A stretch of 64,000 nt of DNA from contig JANYAV010000018.1 in NCBI GenBank assembly GCA_025361145.1, forward strand, positions 1 through 64,000. The letters run 5' to 3'. How positions within the stretch are numbered: the first letter of the stretch is position 1; each line of letters starts with the position of its first letter. The notes under the pieces are model-generated. The model had not been told where the DNA came from and searched no databases. It saw nothing but the letters and a program-made list of their open reading frames with translations. Position numbers and translations under genes: made by a program. The stretch comes from Dehalococcoidia bacterium (lineage in GTDB: Bacteria; Chloroflexota; Dehalococcoidia; Dehalococcoidales; UBA3254). This document shows, piece after piece, positions 9,077 through 18,655 of the stretch.

Positions 9077-9545
9077 GCTGTGCCCCCTCTTTCACCGTAT
9101 AGACCATGGCGGTCTCTTCGCAGTCCGGGAATTTAGGGCAGTGGTAACATTCCGTCCAGACTTTCTTGGGCAGCTTCATTTTGTCTACTTCAATAAAACC
9201 TTGCTTGCCAAAGAACTCCGGTTTATAGGTCAGGCAAAAGATCACCGGTATTTCCAGCACTTCAGCTTCTTCTATGCAGGCCGCTACCAGTTTGGCGCCC
9301 AGTCCTTTTTTCTGGCTGCGAGAGGTCACTGCCAGGGCTTTCACCTCGGCCAGGTCGGACCAGCTGATATGCAGCGCCACGCAGGCGATGATTTTGTTTT
9401 CTTTTCTCACCACAAAATAATCCCGCAGGTTTTCGTATATCTCGCTCAGCGGCCTGGCCAGCATCTGTCCCTTGCCGGCGAAAGAATTGACCAGTTGATG
9501 GATCTGGGGAACATCCCCTATTTTAGCTTTTTCAATAGGCTTCAA
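9069..9545 (-). CDS. GNAT N-acetyltransferase, short ArgA-like
   Basis: A single GNAT domain of 158 residues. The features DLAEVKALAVTSRSQKKGLG (acetyl-CoA loop), CLTYKPEFFGKQGF and the C-terminal cysteine-containing tail CYHCPKFPDCEETAMVY match stand-alone N-acetylglutamate synthase-like enzymes. Those make the first committed intermediate of arginine synthesis. No arginine genes are nearby, so the substrate is inferred from family. TTG 9545 follows the nadK stop directly (TAATTG), indicating coupling. Confidence 0.75.
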   Translation of the reverse strand: MKPIEKAKIGDVPQIHQLVNSFAGKGQMLARPLSEIYENLRDYFVVRKENKIIACVALHISWSDLAEVKALAVTSRSQKKGLGAKLVAACIEEAEVLEIPVIFCLTYKPEFFGKQGFIEVDKMKLPKKVWTECYHCPKFPDCEETAMVYTVKEGAQLA

Positions 9546-10391
9546 TTATTTCTTCCCCCTCAGTTTTTCTTCCAGGATATTAAAAAAGTAGTTCTGCTCG
9601 CGCAGCCTTAAAAAGCGGGTTTTTTTATGGCTGATCTTGATGGTGACCTTAGTTCCGCTGGCGACCGGGATGTTGATATGTCCGTCTATGCTTAAGACAG
9701 CCTGATTATTAGTGATCAGCTTCAAACTGACCACGCCGCTGGGAGGGATCACCAGACTGTATCCATTGGTCAAATGGGGCACTATAGGCACCAGCAGGAA
9801 ATCGGTTGAATACGGGTAAAGGACCGGTCCCCCGGCGGCTAGCGCGTAACTGGTGCTGCCGGTTGCTGTGGAAAGGATTACCCCGTCTGCCCGGTAGGTA
9901 GTGACCGGTTTACCATCGATAGCGGCCTCCACCTGAATCAGTTTAACGATCGCCCCACGTGCCAGGACGATGTCATTTAAGGCGTAAAAAGAGACCGCTG
10001 GCTTATCGTTAGAATCAGGGGTGAAAATTTCGGCTTCCAGCATAGCTCTTTCATCTATCCAGCCTTTACCGGCCAGCAGTTCGGGCAGGCGCTCCAGGGC
10101 TTCATCAGCCTTGAACTCGGTTAAAAAACCCAGATTGCCCATATTAATACCCGTAATGGGTGTTCGATGATTTAAAGCTACCTGGGCGGCCCTTAAAAGA
10201 GTGCCGTCCCCGCCGCTGGTCAGGATCAGGTCCGTACCCTCCAGCAGAGAGCTGGCCTGGGCTGTTTCCCAGGCGGAACAGGACCAGACCTCGATGCCTC
10301 TGGCCAGCAGGAAATCCTTCAGTTCGCGCGTGCGCGCTACAGTGGTCTCCACCATGGGATGATAAAGGATGCCAACTTTTTTGATTTTCAT
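9546..10391 (-). CDS. nadK: NAD kinase
   Basis: A 281-residue enzyme phosphorylating NAD to NADP. Signature motifs are LTSGGDGTLLRAAQ, INMGNLGFLTEF, the YRADGVILSTATGSTSYALA segment, and IDGHINIPV near the C-terminus. Length is normal for bacterial NadK/PpnK. ATG at 10391. It is the first gene of an operon with an acetyltransferase and a NUDIX hydrolase, which overlap or abut one another. Confidence 0.95.
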   Translation of the reverse strand: MKIKKVGILYHPMVETTVARTRELKDFLLARGIEVWSCSAWETAQASSLLEGTDLILTSGGDGTLLRAAQVALNHRTPITGINMGNLGFLTEFKADEALERLPELLAGKGWIDERAMLEAEIFTPDSNDKPAVSFYALNDIVLARGAIVKLIQVEAAIDGKPVTTYRADGVILSTATGSTSYALAAGGPVLYPYSTDFLLVPIVPHLTNGYSLVIPPSGVVSLKLITNNQAVLSIDGHINIPVASGTKVTIKISHKKTRFLRLREQNYFFNILEEKLRGKK

Positions 10392-10439
10392 GATAAAACC
10401 AGTCTAGCACCGGCTTAAGGGGGTGTCAAAATCCTTTTT

Positions 10440-10497
10440 CTTATTTCTGGTTTGGTTATTGTATCTTGTATCTTGGGATTTGGCTACAAGCCTGCTT
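10440..10497 (+). repeat. T/G-rich intergenic repeat, copy 3 (degenerate)
   Basis: TTCTGGTTTGGTTATTGTATCT-like words followed by CTTGGGATTTGG occupy the spacer between divergent nadK and the DUF2284 gene. They resemble copies 1 and 4. The promoters of both genes must lie in or around it, but none is clear. Confidence 0.3.
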
Positions 10498-10556
10498 CTT
10501 GCACCCAGCCTCGTTTTATGTTAATAATAAGTATCTTTAGCAAGAGGAACAGGGAA

Positions 10557-11189
10557 GTGGCTCGAAAAATTGTAGACAATATCCCGGCCGAAGTCGTCCA
10601 GGCGGACCTGGAAAAATACCGCAAAATGGCGCTGGATCTGGGTGCCGCGGATGCGGTGATTATAAAAACCGAGCAGGTGATTGTGGATGAGCGCGTGCGG
10701 GCCAAATGCCTGAATCCCAAATGTGGGGCCTACGGCACTAATGCCAACTGCCCGCCGCATGCCCCTGACCTTGAAACGGTGCGCAAAATTGTCAGTAAAT
10801 ATAACTACGCGGTGTTTATCTATAATCGTTTTCCCCCGGAGACTTTCACCTCCGAGTTTCGTACCAAGACATACACTCAGGGCCGGCTGAAGAACCATGG
10901 TATAGTTGGCGCTATCGAGACCGCTGCTTTCAACGACGGTTATTATCTGGCCACAGGGCTGGCGGACGGGCCGTGCAGACCGCTCTATTGCCCGGAAAAA
11001 GAATGCGGTGTCCTGGAAGGGAAAGGCTGCCGCGCGGCGTTCAAGGCCCGTTACGCCATGGAAAGCTGGGGGATGGATGCTTACCGCATGGCAGTCCGCG
11101 CAGGCTGGGAAATATATCCGATTGGCTGTGCTACCGCAGCTAGTGACGTTCCTCACAGTGTTACGCTGGGGTTGGTTCTGGTTTATTAA
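10557..11189 (+). CDS. DUF2284 predicted metal-binding protein
   Basis: A Cys-rich protein of about 210 residues with motifs CLNPKCGAYGTNANCPPHAP and GPCRPLYCPEKECGVLEGKGC, as in DUF2284 proteins. The many cysteines suggest an iron-sulfur cluster or other metal site. Function is unknown; relatives are common in anaerobes. I prefer GTG 10557 (AGAGG at 10543-10547, 9-nt spacing). The frame also extends to an ATG at 10518 that lacks an SD. Confidence 0.75.
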   Translation: MARKIVDNIPAEVVQADLEKYRKMALDLGAADAVIIKTEQVIVDERVRAKCLNPKCGAYGTNANCPPHAPDLETVRKIVSKYNYAVFIYNRFPPETFTSEFRTKTYTQGRLKNHGIVGAIETAAFNDGYYLATGLADGPCRPLYCPEKECGVLEGKGCRAAFKARYAMESWGMDAYRMAVRAGWEIYPIGCATAASDVPHSVTLGLVLVY

Positions 11190-11203
11190 AGTTAGCGGAA
11201 AAT

Positions 11204-11212
11204 TGCTATAAT
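11204..11212 (+). promoter_or_regulatory. Extended -10 promoter before fabF
   Basis: TGCTATAAT is an extended -10 (TG-N-TATAAT) with TATAAT at 11207-11212. It lies 68 bp before the fabF start codon. No good -35 is visible. Confidence 0.55.
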
Positions 11213-11279
11213 GCATTGAAGGATGAATTAGTCCTATATGCTGTCGCTGATATAGCGCTTATTAATAAGGAGTTTCAAT

Positions 11280-12530
11280 TTGTGTAATAAAGATAACCAT
11301 CGCGTGGTAATCACCGGCCTGGGCATGGTCAGTCCTCTGGGACTGGATGTGGCCACTAACTGGGACGCCCTGATCAACGGCAAGTCCGGGGTAGCCAATA
11401 TTACCCTCTTCGATGCCTCTAAACATGTCACTAAATTTGCGGCTGAGGTCAAGAATTTTGATCCCACCGCTTTTATCAATCGCAAGGAAGCCCGCCGCAT
11501 GGACCGTTTCGCTCAATTCGCTGTGGCGGCCAGCCAGCAAGCGGTAAAAAATGCCAATCTGGTGATTGACGATTCCAACGCCAATGACATCGGCGCCCTG
11601 ATCGGCAGCGGTGCCGGCGGCCTCACTACTACCCAGGACCAGGTCATCAATATGTTGCAGAATGGGCCGGACCGCGTCAATCCCTTCACGGCTCCCATGA
11701 TGATCAATGACTCCGCATCGGGTCAGGTCTCAATCCTGCTGGGCACGAAAGGCCCTAATTTTTGTATAACCTCCGCCTGCTCCAGCAGCGCGGATGCCAT
11801 CGGTATAGCCTACGAAACTATCAAACGCGGCGACGTTAAGGCCATGATTGCCGGTGGGGCTGAGGCCACCATCAATCAAATCGGCATAGCTGCCTTTAAC
11901 GCCTGCAAGGCCCTTTCAGAGCGCAATGACTCTCCTGAAACCGCCTCCAGGCCCTTTGAGAAAGGCCGTGACGGTTTTATTATGGCCGAAGGCGGCGCTG
12001 CTTTGGTGCTGGAAGATTTGGAGTTTGCTAAAACCCGGGGTGCCAACATTCTGGCTGAAATTGTGGGTTACGGGGCTTCCGCGGACGCTTTCCATATGAC
12101 CGCTCCCGCCGATAACGGTGAGGGCGCTGCCCGCGCCATGCGGATCGCTATGAACGAGGCCGGCTGGTGGCCGGATGAGGTCCAATATATCAACGCTCAC
12201 GGCACTTCCACCCCTCTAAATGATAAAAATGAGACCATCGCGATCAAGACTGTCTTTGGCCAACACGCTTATAAACTGGCGGTCAGCTCTACCAAGTCCA
12301 TGACCGGCCATCTGCTGGGTGGAGCAGGCGCCATTGAGGCGGCTATCTGTGTTTTAGTCCTTCAATATGGTATAATTCCACCAACGATCAATTTGAAAGA
12401 CCCTGATCCGGAGTGCGACTTGGATTACGTTCCCAACACCCAGCGCAAAGCGGTGGTCAATAAAATCCTGTCTAACTCATTTGGTTTCGGGGGTCATAAC
12501 TCGGTTCTAGCTCTCATGCGCTATGTATAG
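11280..12530 (+). CDS. fabF: Beta-ketoacyl-ACP synthase II
   Basis: A 416-residue thiolase-fold condensing enzyme of fatty-acid elongation. The Cys-His-His triad is visible: ITSACSSSADAIG (Cys), YINAHGTSTPLND (His) and STKSMTGHLLGGAGA (His). It begins RVVITGLGMVSPLG. The start is TTG at 11280 with AAGGAG at 11267-11272. No acpP lies immediately upstream, unlike many genomes. plsY, another lipid gene, is two genes downstream. Confidence 0.93.
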   Translation: MCNKDNHRVVITGLGMVSPLGLDVATNWDALINGKSGVANITLFDASKHVTKFAAEVKNFDPTAFINRKEARRMDRFAQFAVAASQQAVKNANLVIDDSNANDIGALIGSGAGGLTTTQDQVINMLQNGPDRVNPFTAPMMINDSASGQVSILLGTKGPNFCITSACSSSADAIGIAYETIKRGDVKAMIAGGAEATINQIGIAAFNACKALSERNDSPETASRPFEKGRDGFIMAEGGAALVLEDLEFAKTRGANILAEIVGYGASADAFHMTAPADNGEGAARAMRIAMNEAGWWPDEVQYINAHGTSTPLNDKNETIAIKTVFGQHAYKLAVSSTKSMTGHLLGGAGAIEAAICVLVLQYGIIPPTINLKDPDPECDLDYVPNTQRKAVVNKILSNSFGFGGHNSVLALMRYV

Positions 12531-12670
12531 GCTGCTGAAAAGCGGTTTCTCGATAATATCCAGGTCTCGGATTAAGAGGTCCTCCGCAATTTCAGAAGGT
12601 CCTCCGGTGACGGGGGACGCGGGGATTTTTGTTTGATCTTTTCAGCGCTCTTTATTTAGAAAGGTAAAAG

Positions 12671-14365
12671 TTGAACCATAGCCGCTGGAATATTCTGCCA
12701 CCGGCACCCAGAGAATTCCTAGATCAGGCCCCGTGCCCATCGGCGCTGCTGGCTCAACTGCTGTATAACCGCGGATTGCGCGATGCCGTCCAGATTGAAC
12801 TGTTTTTAAAGGGTGACCAGCGTCTGGCTGCTGATCCTCTTTTATTGCCAGACATGGAGAAAACCATCTCCCGCCTTTACCGCGCGCTGCTCTCCGGTGA
12901 AAAGATCGCCGTTTATGGCGATTTTGACGTAGATGGTGTCACCAGTACTGCCCTGATGGTGCAGGGACTTACCGCCTTGGGTGGGATCGTCATGCCCTAT
13001 ATTCCCCACCGCATCACTGAAGGCCACGGCCTGCGTATGGCTGCCCTTGAGGAATTGCGCAATCAGGGCATTAATCTGATTGTGACCGTGGATTGCGGCA
13101 TCACTGACGTTGAAGAGGCCAGATACGCTGACAAACTCGGCATGACCCTGATCATCACAGATCATCACACTGTTCCTGCTGTACTCCCTCCTGCCTTTTC
13201 TATCGTAAATCCTAAACTGCCCGGCTCGAAGTATCCCTTTACAGAACTGGCTGGAGTAGGTGTGGCTTATAAAGTGCTGCAGGCTCTGATGAACAGCCTG
13301 GGCAAGGCAGACCAGATGGAAGCCCAAATGGACCTGGTGGCTATCGGCACCGTGGCAGACATGGTCCCGCTGGTCAGTGAAAACCGCTACCTGGTCAAGC
13401 ACGGTATTAAAACCCTCAATGCCATCCCCCGTCTGGGTCTTAAGGAGATCGCGGCCAAGGCCGGACTGAGCTCTGGCAATCTGGACGCGGAATCCATTAC
13501 CTGGTGTCTCTCTCCCTGGCTTAATGCTTCCGGCAGGCTGGAACATGCCATCGCCAGTTACCGGCTTTTAACCACTCAGTCTCAACAGGAGGCCAGGGAG
13601 CTGGCCTCCATGCTGGGACAACAGAACCTGGAACGCCAGCGCCTTACCGCTAAAGCCATGACCGAAGCTCGGGTGCAAATTGCCGCCCAGGGGCTGGCTC
13701 CGCTGATCATGCTCGTCAATCGGGATTTCCCGCTGGGTATCGCCGGTCCCGTGGCCGGGAAACTAACAGAGGAATACAATCGGCCTGTTATAATTGTCAA
13801 TCTTGATGAAAAAACCGCTTCCGGCAGCTCGCGCAGCATCCCACAGTTTAACATCATTAATGCTTTAAACCAGTGCTCCGGCCTGCTGGGGCGTTTTGGC
13901 GGACATGCCCAGGCCGCGGGTTTCTCCATGCCAGCCAAGAACATCAATCTTTTAAAAAATGCGCTGATCGAGTTGGCCACCACCCAGTTAAAAGAGGTGG
14001 ATTTGCGTCCCTACGTCAATATAGACGCTGAGGTTTCCCTATCTGAATTGACGCCCGAGATCTACCAGATGATCCAATCCCTCTCCCCATTCGGCAAAGG
14101 CAACCCCGTTCCCACCTTCGTCAGCCGCGGGGTGCGCGTTGTCGGCTGCCGCACCATGGGCGCAGATGCCCAGCATCTGCGCTTAAAACTCACACAGAAA
14201 GGCACTAATTATGAAGCTGTGGCTTTCAAACTGGGTGACGAGGCCAAAGGCATGTCGGAATCGTTGGATATCGTCTATAATCTGGAGCTGGACCGTTGGA
14301 GTGGGGTGGAAAACCTCCGTCTCAATATCCAGAGCTTCAGCCCCAGCTCGCCCCTGGATAAATAA
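12671..14365 (+). CDS. recJ: Single-stranded-DNA-specific exonuclease RecJ
   Basis: A 564-residue DHH-DHHA1 nuclease degrading ssDNA 5' to 3' in recombination and mismatch repair. Visible motifs are GDFDVDGVTS (motif I), VTVDCGITD, ITDHHTVP (DHH) and GGHAQAAGFS (DHHA1). It has RecJ length with a C-terminal OB-like domain, rather than the shorter NrnA. Start is TTG 12671 with AAAGGT upstream. The 140-bp spacer before it holds a weak stem (12599-12618) without a clean T-tract. Confidence 0.93.
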   Translation: MNHSRWNILPPAPREFLDQAPCPSALLAQLLYNRGLRDAVQIELFLKGDQRLAADPLLLPDMEKTISRLYRALLSGEKIAVYGDFDVDGVTSTALMVQGLTALGGIVMPYIPHRITEGHGLRMAALEELRNQGINLIVTVDCGITDVEEARYADKLGMTLIITDHHTVPAVLPPAFSIVNPKLPGSKYPFTELAGVGVAYKVLQALMNSLGKADQMEAQMDLVAIGTVADMVPLVSENRYLVKHGIKTLNAIPRLGLKEIAAKAGLSSGNLDAESITWCLSPWLNASGRLEHAIASYRLLTTQSQQEARELASMLGQQNLERQRLTAKAMTEARVQIAAQGLAPLIMLVNRDFPLGIAGPVAGKLTEEYNRPVIIVNLDEKTASGSSRSIPQFNIINALNQCSGLLGRFGGHAQAAGFSMPAKNINLLKNALIELATTQLKEVDLRPYVNIDAEVSLSELTPEIYQMIQSLSPFGKGNPVPTFVSRGVRVVGCRTMGADAQHLRLKLTQKGTNYEAVAFKLGDEAKGMSESLDIVYNLELDRWSGVENLRLNIQSFSPSSPLDK

Positions 14366-14390
14366 GCCTCCTGTGGGAGGTAATATCCAC

Positions 14391-14455
14391 TTGCCAATTT
14401 CCAAGATTTTGGGATTTGTTTGTGATTTGTGTCTTGGAGCTTGAGATTTTCTTAC
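14391..14455 (+). repeat. T/G-rich intergenic repeat, copy 4
   Basis: CCAAGATTTTGGGATTTG, then GTGATTTGTG and GGAGCTTGAGATTTT units, fill the recJ-plsY spacer and resemble copies 1-3. Confidence 0.4.
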
Positions 14456-14500
14456 TTTTCCTTCTATACACATCTTTCCCCTTCTGTTAAGATAGAAACC

Positions 14501-15145
14501 ATGAATGAAGTCGTATTCTCCATAATCGCTCTTCTTGTCGCCTATCTCTTAGGTTCTCTCCCCAGCGCCTTTATCATCGGCAAGACCCGCCGGGGAGTGG
14601 ACATCCGCAAAGTGGGCAGCCATAACATGGGAGCCATGAATACCTTTTACAATGTGGGCTTCTGGTGGGGCATGCTCGTGCTGGTTATGGACGTCGGTAA
14701 AGGCATGCTGGCAGTCGCTTTAGCGTTCTGGCTGGGTACTCCCTGGTATATCCCTCTCCTGGCAGGCTTGCTTGTATTGGCTGGTCACAATTTCCCGGTT
14801 TTCTTGAAATTCAAAGGCGGCAAAGGCGGGGCCAGCATGGCGGGGGTGCTGGTCATTCTAATGCCCTGGGGTTTTGTCTACTATCCCATTTTGCTCGGCA
14901 TATTGTTCTTGATCTCCCGCAACCCTACCATCAGCTATGGCCTTGCTTTCAGCTGCTTCCCCTTCGTGGCTGGTTTTCTGTATAATGCCCCGGTTTATCA
15001 TCCCCCGTCCTATATTATCTATTCGATTATTATTTTTCTCTTCCTCATTGGCCGCTATATTCCGCGCCTCAAGGAAATGCTCAGCAAAACCAAAGGTGAC
15101 GTCAAACACGTTGCCATGCGCCGGAACCTGAAGGATAGACTGTAG
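14501..15145 (+). CDS. plsY: Glycerol-3-phosphate acyltransferase (acyl-phosphate type)
   Basis: An integral membrane protein of 214 residues with about five hydrophobic helices. It transfers acyl from acyl-phosphate to glycerol-3-phosphate. The three PlsY loops are seen as GSLPSAFIIGK followed by GSHNMGAMN (usual form GSxNxGATN), GHNFPVFLKFKGGKGG, and a C-terminal RYIPRLKEML segment. The Thr-to-Met change in the glycerol-phosphate loop is minor but noticeable. I chose ATG 14501 because it opens the first membrane helix; upstream in-frame sequence belongs to the spacer repeat. Confidence 0.88.
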   Translation: MNEVVFSIIALLVAYLLGSLPSAFIIGKTRRGVDIRKVGSHNMGAMNTFYNVGFWWGMLVLVMDVGKGMLAVALAFWLGTPWYIPLLAGLLVLAGHNFPVFLKFKGGKGGASMAGVLVILMPWGFVYYPILLGILFLISRNPTISYGLAFSCFPFVAGFLYNAPVYHPPSYIIYSIIIFLFLIGRYIPRLKEMLSKTKGDVKHVAMRRNLKDRL

Positions 15146-15260
15146 GATCCATAACAGGACTCTTTCAGCACACTAGAACCAGTTGCCGGGGTCAAGGGAC
15201 CGGAGACAGAAGGCCGAGGAATTCACAAGTCAAAAATAAAAGTTACTTATTACTTAAACA

Positions 15261-15289
15261 AGAGCCCCGAGCACGATGCTCGGGGCTCT
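15261..15289 (-). terminator. Terminator hairpin between convergent plsY and gyrA
   Basis: A perfect 12-bp stem, AGAGCCCCGAGC (15261-15272) with its complement at 15278-15289, and a 5-nt loop. On the minus strand it is followed by TTGTTT, so it suits gyrA termination. On the plus strand TAAATTT follows, so it may work both ways. Confidence 0.8.
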
Positions 15290-15317
15290 AAATTTACCTT
15301 AATTTCGAGTAATCGGT

Positions 15318-17753
15318 TTAATCAAAGGCAGCTATGGCGGCGACCCGATCGCCCTCATCCATCTTCATAATGATTACGCCTTGGGTGTTGCGTCCCAGAT
15401 TAGGAATACCGCTGCCGTCTTCTTCTTTGAGAGGCGTAGAGATAACTATGCCGTCCTTAGAAACCAGCATGAGTTGCTCGCTCTGCCTGACCAGTCTGGC
15501 AGCAGCCACCTTACCGGTTTTATCAGTGACTTTAAGGGTCTTAATGCCCGTTCCACCCCGGCTCTGGGTCTTATATTCCTCGATTTCAGTAAGCTTGCCG
15601 TAACCATTGACAGTGACTACTAGCAAGAAGGCACCTGCAATGGCGACTGACATGCTGACCAGTTTATCCCCTTCATCGAGTTTGACACCCCTCACACCGC
15701 CGCTGGTGCGGGAACTAGCACGCAGGCTGGCAACTTTAAAGCGGATGGACTGTCCCTGCTCGGTGATCAATATAACGTCGTCGGTATCAGTAGCCAAACA
15801 GGCTCCAACCAGTTCATCGCCCTTTTCTAAATCCATAGCGATAATACCGCTGGAGCGGATGGCGTCGTAGAACTCCAGAGAAGATTTCTTGATTTCTCCT
15901 TTCTCAGTAGCCATTAGCAGGTAGTGATCGGGTTTAAAGTCGGTTACTGAAACTACCGCGGTGACACGCTCTCCTTCCACCACGGGGAAGAGATTAACCA
16001 CGGCCAGGCCTTTGGCGGTGCGGGAGGCATCCGCCGGTATTTCATGGGTTTTCAAACTGAAAATCTTACCCATATTAGTAAAGAAAAAGAGGGTATCGTG
16101 TGTATCGGTCACCACCAGGAATTTAACGGCGTCCGCTTCCCGGATACCCATGCCTTTGACGCCTTTACCGCGGCGGTGCTGGGAACGGTAAGTGACCGCA
16201 GGTATGCGCTTGATGAAACCGCGTCCGCTGAGAGTGACCACCACTCTCTCGTGGGGAACTTCTTCAATCACAAAATCCATCGCGGACTGATCGCTGATCT
16301 CGGTACGGCGTGCATCTCCATACTTTGTCTTAAGATTATTTATTTCTTCCTTGATCAGGAAGTGGATTTTCTTGCGGTTAGCCAGCAAATCTTCTAGGTA
16401 GGCGATGGTTTTCAGCACCTCAGCATATTCTTCCATGATTTTGCTGCTTTCCAGATGTGCTAACCTGCGTAATTGCATATCCAGGATGGCCTGAGATTGT
16501 TTTTCGCTCAGGCTAAATTTGGTCATTAAATTTCGGCGGGCTAATTCTACAGTCTCAGACCCGCGGATAGTCTTGATGACCTCATCAATGTGGTCAAGGG
16601 CAATTTTAAGGCCTTCCAATATATGCGCCCGCGCTCGCGCCACTGCCAGGTCGAACTTGGAGCGGCGAGTGATGACTTCCTGACGGAATTGGATATAAAA
16701 TTCCAGGGCTTCCTTGAGGGTAATTACACGCGGCTGACCATCTACCAGCGCTAGCATATTAGCGGAGAAGGACGACTGCATATTGGTATATTTATATAAC
16801 TGGTTCAGTATCTGCGGAGGCTGAGCCTCACGTTTTAATTCAATAGCAATACGCATGCCCTGGCGGTCGGACTCATCGCGAATTTCGCTGATGCCTACGA
16901 TCTTCTTTTCTTTCATCAGGTTGGCGATACGCTCCACCAGTGCGGCCTTATTGGTTTGATATGGAATTTCGGTTACGATAATCTGGCGGCGTCCCATGCT
17001 GCCGGGGATGTCTGAAACGTGCACCTTGGCCCTCACTACTACCTTGCCGTGACCGGTGGCATAGGCACTGCGGATACCATCCTTGCCGAGGATAATGCCT
17101 GCTGTAGGAAAGTCCGGGCCTTTAACGAACTGCATTAAATCATCTACGCTGGCTTCCGGATTGTCTATCAGAAGGGTGATTGCATCACATACTTCGTTCA
17201 AATTATGGGGGGGAATGTTGGTAGCCATGCCTACGGCGATGCCGGAACTGCCGTTTAAAAGCAGGTTAGGTAGCAGAGCGGGCAGAACGGAAGGCTCTTT
17301 AAGGCTATCATCAAAATTGGGAACGAAATCGACGGTATCTTTATCCAGGTCTACCAGCATCTGCTCTGCGATGGATGACAAGCGGGCCTCGGTATAACGC
17401 ATGGCGGCGGGCGGGTCGGCATCTACACTACCGAAGTTGCCCTGTCCGTCTATTAGGGGATAACGCATGGAAAAGTCCTGGGCCAGACGCACCATCGCGT
17501 CATAGACCGAGGTGTCACCGTGTGGGTGATATTTACCCAGAACGTCACCGACGATGCGGGCACTTTTCTTATAGGCGGTATTATGATAAATCCCCATATC
17601 CTGCATGGAATAAAGAATGCGGCGATGGACAGGTTTTAGACCATCACGCACATCCGGCAGGGCACGAGAAACGATTACGCTCATAGCGTAATCCAGGTAA
17701 GAGCCTTTTAACTCGTCATCAATATTAACTTCACGGGTTGCCCCTGTTACCAT
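15318..17753 (-). CDS. gyrA: DNA gyrase subunit A
   Basis: An 811-residue type IIA topoisomerase A subunit. The catalytic Tyr is at about residue 120 ([10 protein letters not shown]). The quinolone-determining region reads [18 protein letters not shown], with Thr at the position of E. coli Ser83 and Asp retained at the Asp87 position. The C-terminal domain has six-bladed pinwheel repeats with a GyrA-box-like QHRRGKG, which supports GyrA over ParC. ATG at 17753. The start lies 6 bp after the stop of a TPR gene and its SD lies inside that gene, so the two are co-transcribed. gyrB is not in the window. Confidence 0.95.
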   Translation of the reverse strand: MVTGATREVNIDDELKGSYLDYAMSVIVSRALPDVRDGLKPVHRRILYSMQDMGIYHNTAYKKSARIVGDVLGKYHPHGDTSVYDAMVRLAQDFSMRYPLIDGQGNFGSVDADPPAAMRYTEARLSSIAEQMLVDLDKDTVDFVPNFDDSLKEPSVLPALLPNLLLNGSSGIAVGMATNIPPHNLNEVCDAITLLIDNPEASVDDLMQFVKGPDFPTAGIILGKDGIRSAYATGHGKVVVRAKVHVSDIPGSMGRRQIIVTEIPYQTNKAALVERIANLMKEKKIVGISEIRDESDRQGMRIAIELKREAQPPQILNQLYKYTNMQSSFSANMLALVDGQPRVITLKEALEFYIQFRQEVITRRSKFDLAVARARAHILEGLKIALDHIDEVIKTIRGSETVELARRNLMTKFSLSEKQSQAILDMQLRRLAHLESSKIMEEYAEVLKTIAYLEDLLANRKKIHFLIKEEINNLKTKYGDARRTEISDQSAMDFVIEEVPHERVVVTLSGRGFIKRIPAVTYRSQHRRGKGVKGMGIREADAVKFLVVTDTHDTLFFFTNMGKIFSLKTHEIPADASRTAKGLAVVNLFPVVEGERVTAVVSVTDFKPDHYLLMATEKGEIKKSSLEFYDAIRSSGIIAMDLEKGDELVGACLATDTDDVILITEQGQSIRFKVASLRASSRTSGGVRGVKLDEGDKLVSMSVAIAGAFLLVVTVNGYGKLTEIEEYKTQSRGGTGIKTLKVTDKTGKVAAARLVRQSEQLMLVSKDGIVISTPLKEEDGSGIPNLGRNTQGVIIMKMDEGDRVAAIAAFD

Positions 17754-17759
17754 AATTGG

Positions 17760-18569
17760 TTAGGCCTCCTGTTCCCAGTCTTTGTTTTCCTCGTCAATCT
17801 CTCCCGCGGCCTCTTCAACTGGTTCTGCCACGTCATCGGCTAATCCAGCTTCGCCCAGCCCCTCTTCATCCACTTCACCGTGGAAAACATGGTCGCTGCT
17901 ATAAGGTTGAATCTCCTCCAGCTTGCGGCCGGGGAAGGAAGTCAGATCTATCTGGCTGGGATCCTGATAGGTCTCCCGGATGATCACTGAAATGGCGGTT
18001 TCATTAGAGGCAACTACGGCGGCAGTATATTTATTGCCGCCCTCCATCAGTTTCATCAGTCTCAACGCATACTTAGAAGGCACCAGTCCAAGATACATTC
18101 CACGGATATTCACCACAGCCAGACTCTCATCCTGGACTTTCAGGAAAACCTTATCCCCTGCCATCATTTTCACCAGTTTGTCACCGGTGGCAATTTGGTA
18201 GAGATGTACCACTGCGGCTTTGCCGATCTCTTCAATGAACAGGTTGGGTTCGGCTTTTTCAGTATTGCTATTGGGGGCGGCGGCACCTTCCCCCATCAAG
18301 TCAAGGCGTTGTATGTTCTTTTTTGCAATAGCATTATATTTATCGAGTTTCAAAGCCTTCTCGTAAGTAGCTTTGGACCTGGCATATTCCCCCATTTCCA
18401 GAAAAGCTTTGCCCAGACGATTATGGGCTTCAACATCATGGGGAAATTTTTCAATGATAGCTTGATTAGCCTCGACAGCTTCCTGCCAGCGGCCTTCCAT
18501 AGCCATGTTGATAGCCTGTTTACTGGTGGTCCGTTTTATTTTACTTGGTAGATCTTCATGAAAAGACAT
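17760..18569 (-). CDS. TPR-repeat protein upstream of gyrA
   Basis: A 269-residue protein. Residues about 15-90 form two or three tetratricopeptide repeats (NMAMEGRWQEAVEANQAIIE, LGKAFLEMGEYARSKATYEK). A middle domain of about 100 residues (VVHLYQIATGDKLVKMMAGD onwards) has no family I recognise, and the tail is highly acidic. ATG 18569 with GGAGT just upstream. The close link to gyrA suggests co-expression only; no functional connection is proven. Confidence 0.75.
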   Translation of the reverse strand: MSFHEDLPSKIKRTTSKQAINMAMEGRWQEAVEANQAIIEKFPHDVEAHNRLGKAFLEMGEYARSKATYEKALKLDKYNAIAKKNIQRLDLMGEGAAAPNSNTEKAEPNLFIEEIGKAAVVHLYQIATGDKLVKMMAGDKVFLKVQDESLAVVNIRGMYLGLVPSKYALRLMKLMEGGNKYTAAVVASNETAISVIIRETYQDPSQIDLTSFPGRKLEEIQPYSSDHVFHGEVDEEGLGEAGLADDVAEPVEEAAGEIDEENKDWEQEA

Positions 18570-18655
18570 ATCGTTACTCCATTAGTTTGCTTTAATCAAT
18601 TTAATCTTTATCACACATTTTACTCTTGATTTAATGATACAACAAGTATATTATG

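Noticed and set aside
8787-9611. A 274-codon plus-strand frame opposite the NUDIX and acetyltransferase genes
   Set aside because: The minus-strand frames carry intact family motifs; the antisense frame has none.
10521-11216. A 231-codon minus-strand frame opposite the DUF2284 gene
   Set aside because: It is a shadow of a Cys-motif-bearing gene and has no SD or domain.
12842-13546. A 234-codon minus-strand frame opposite recJ
   Set aside because: recJ is complete on the other strand with DHH motifs.
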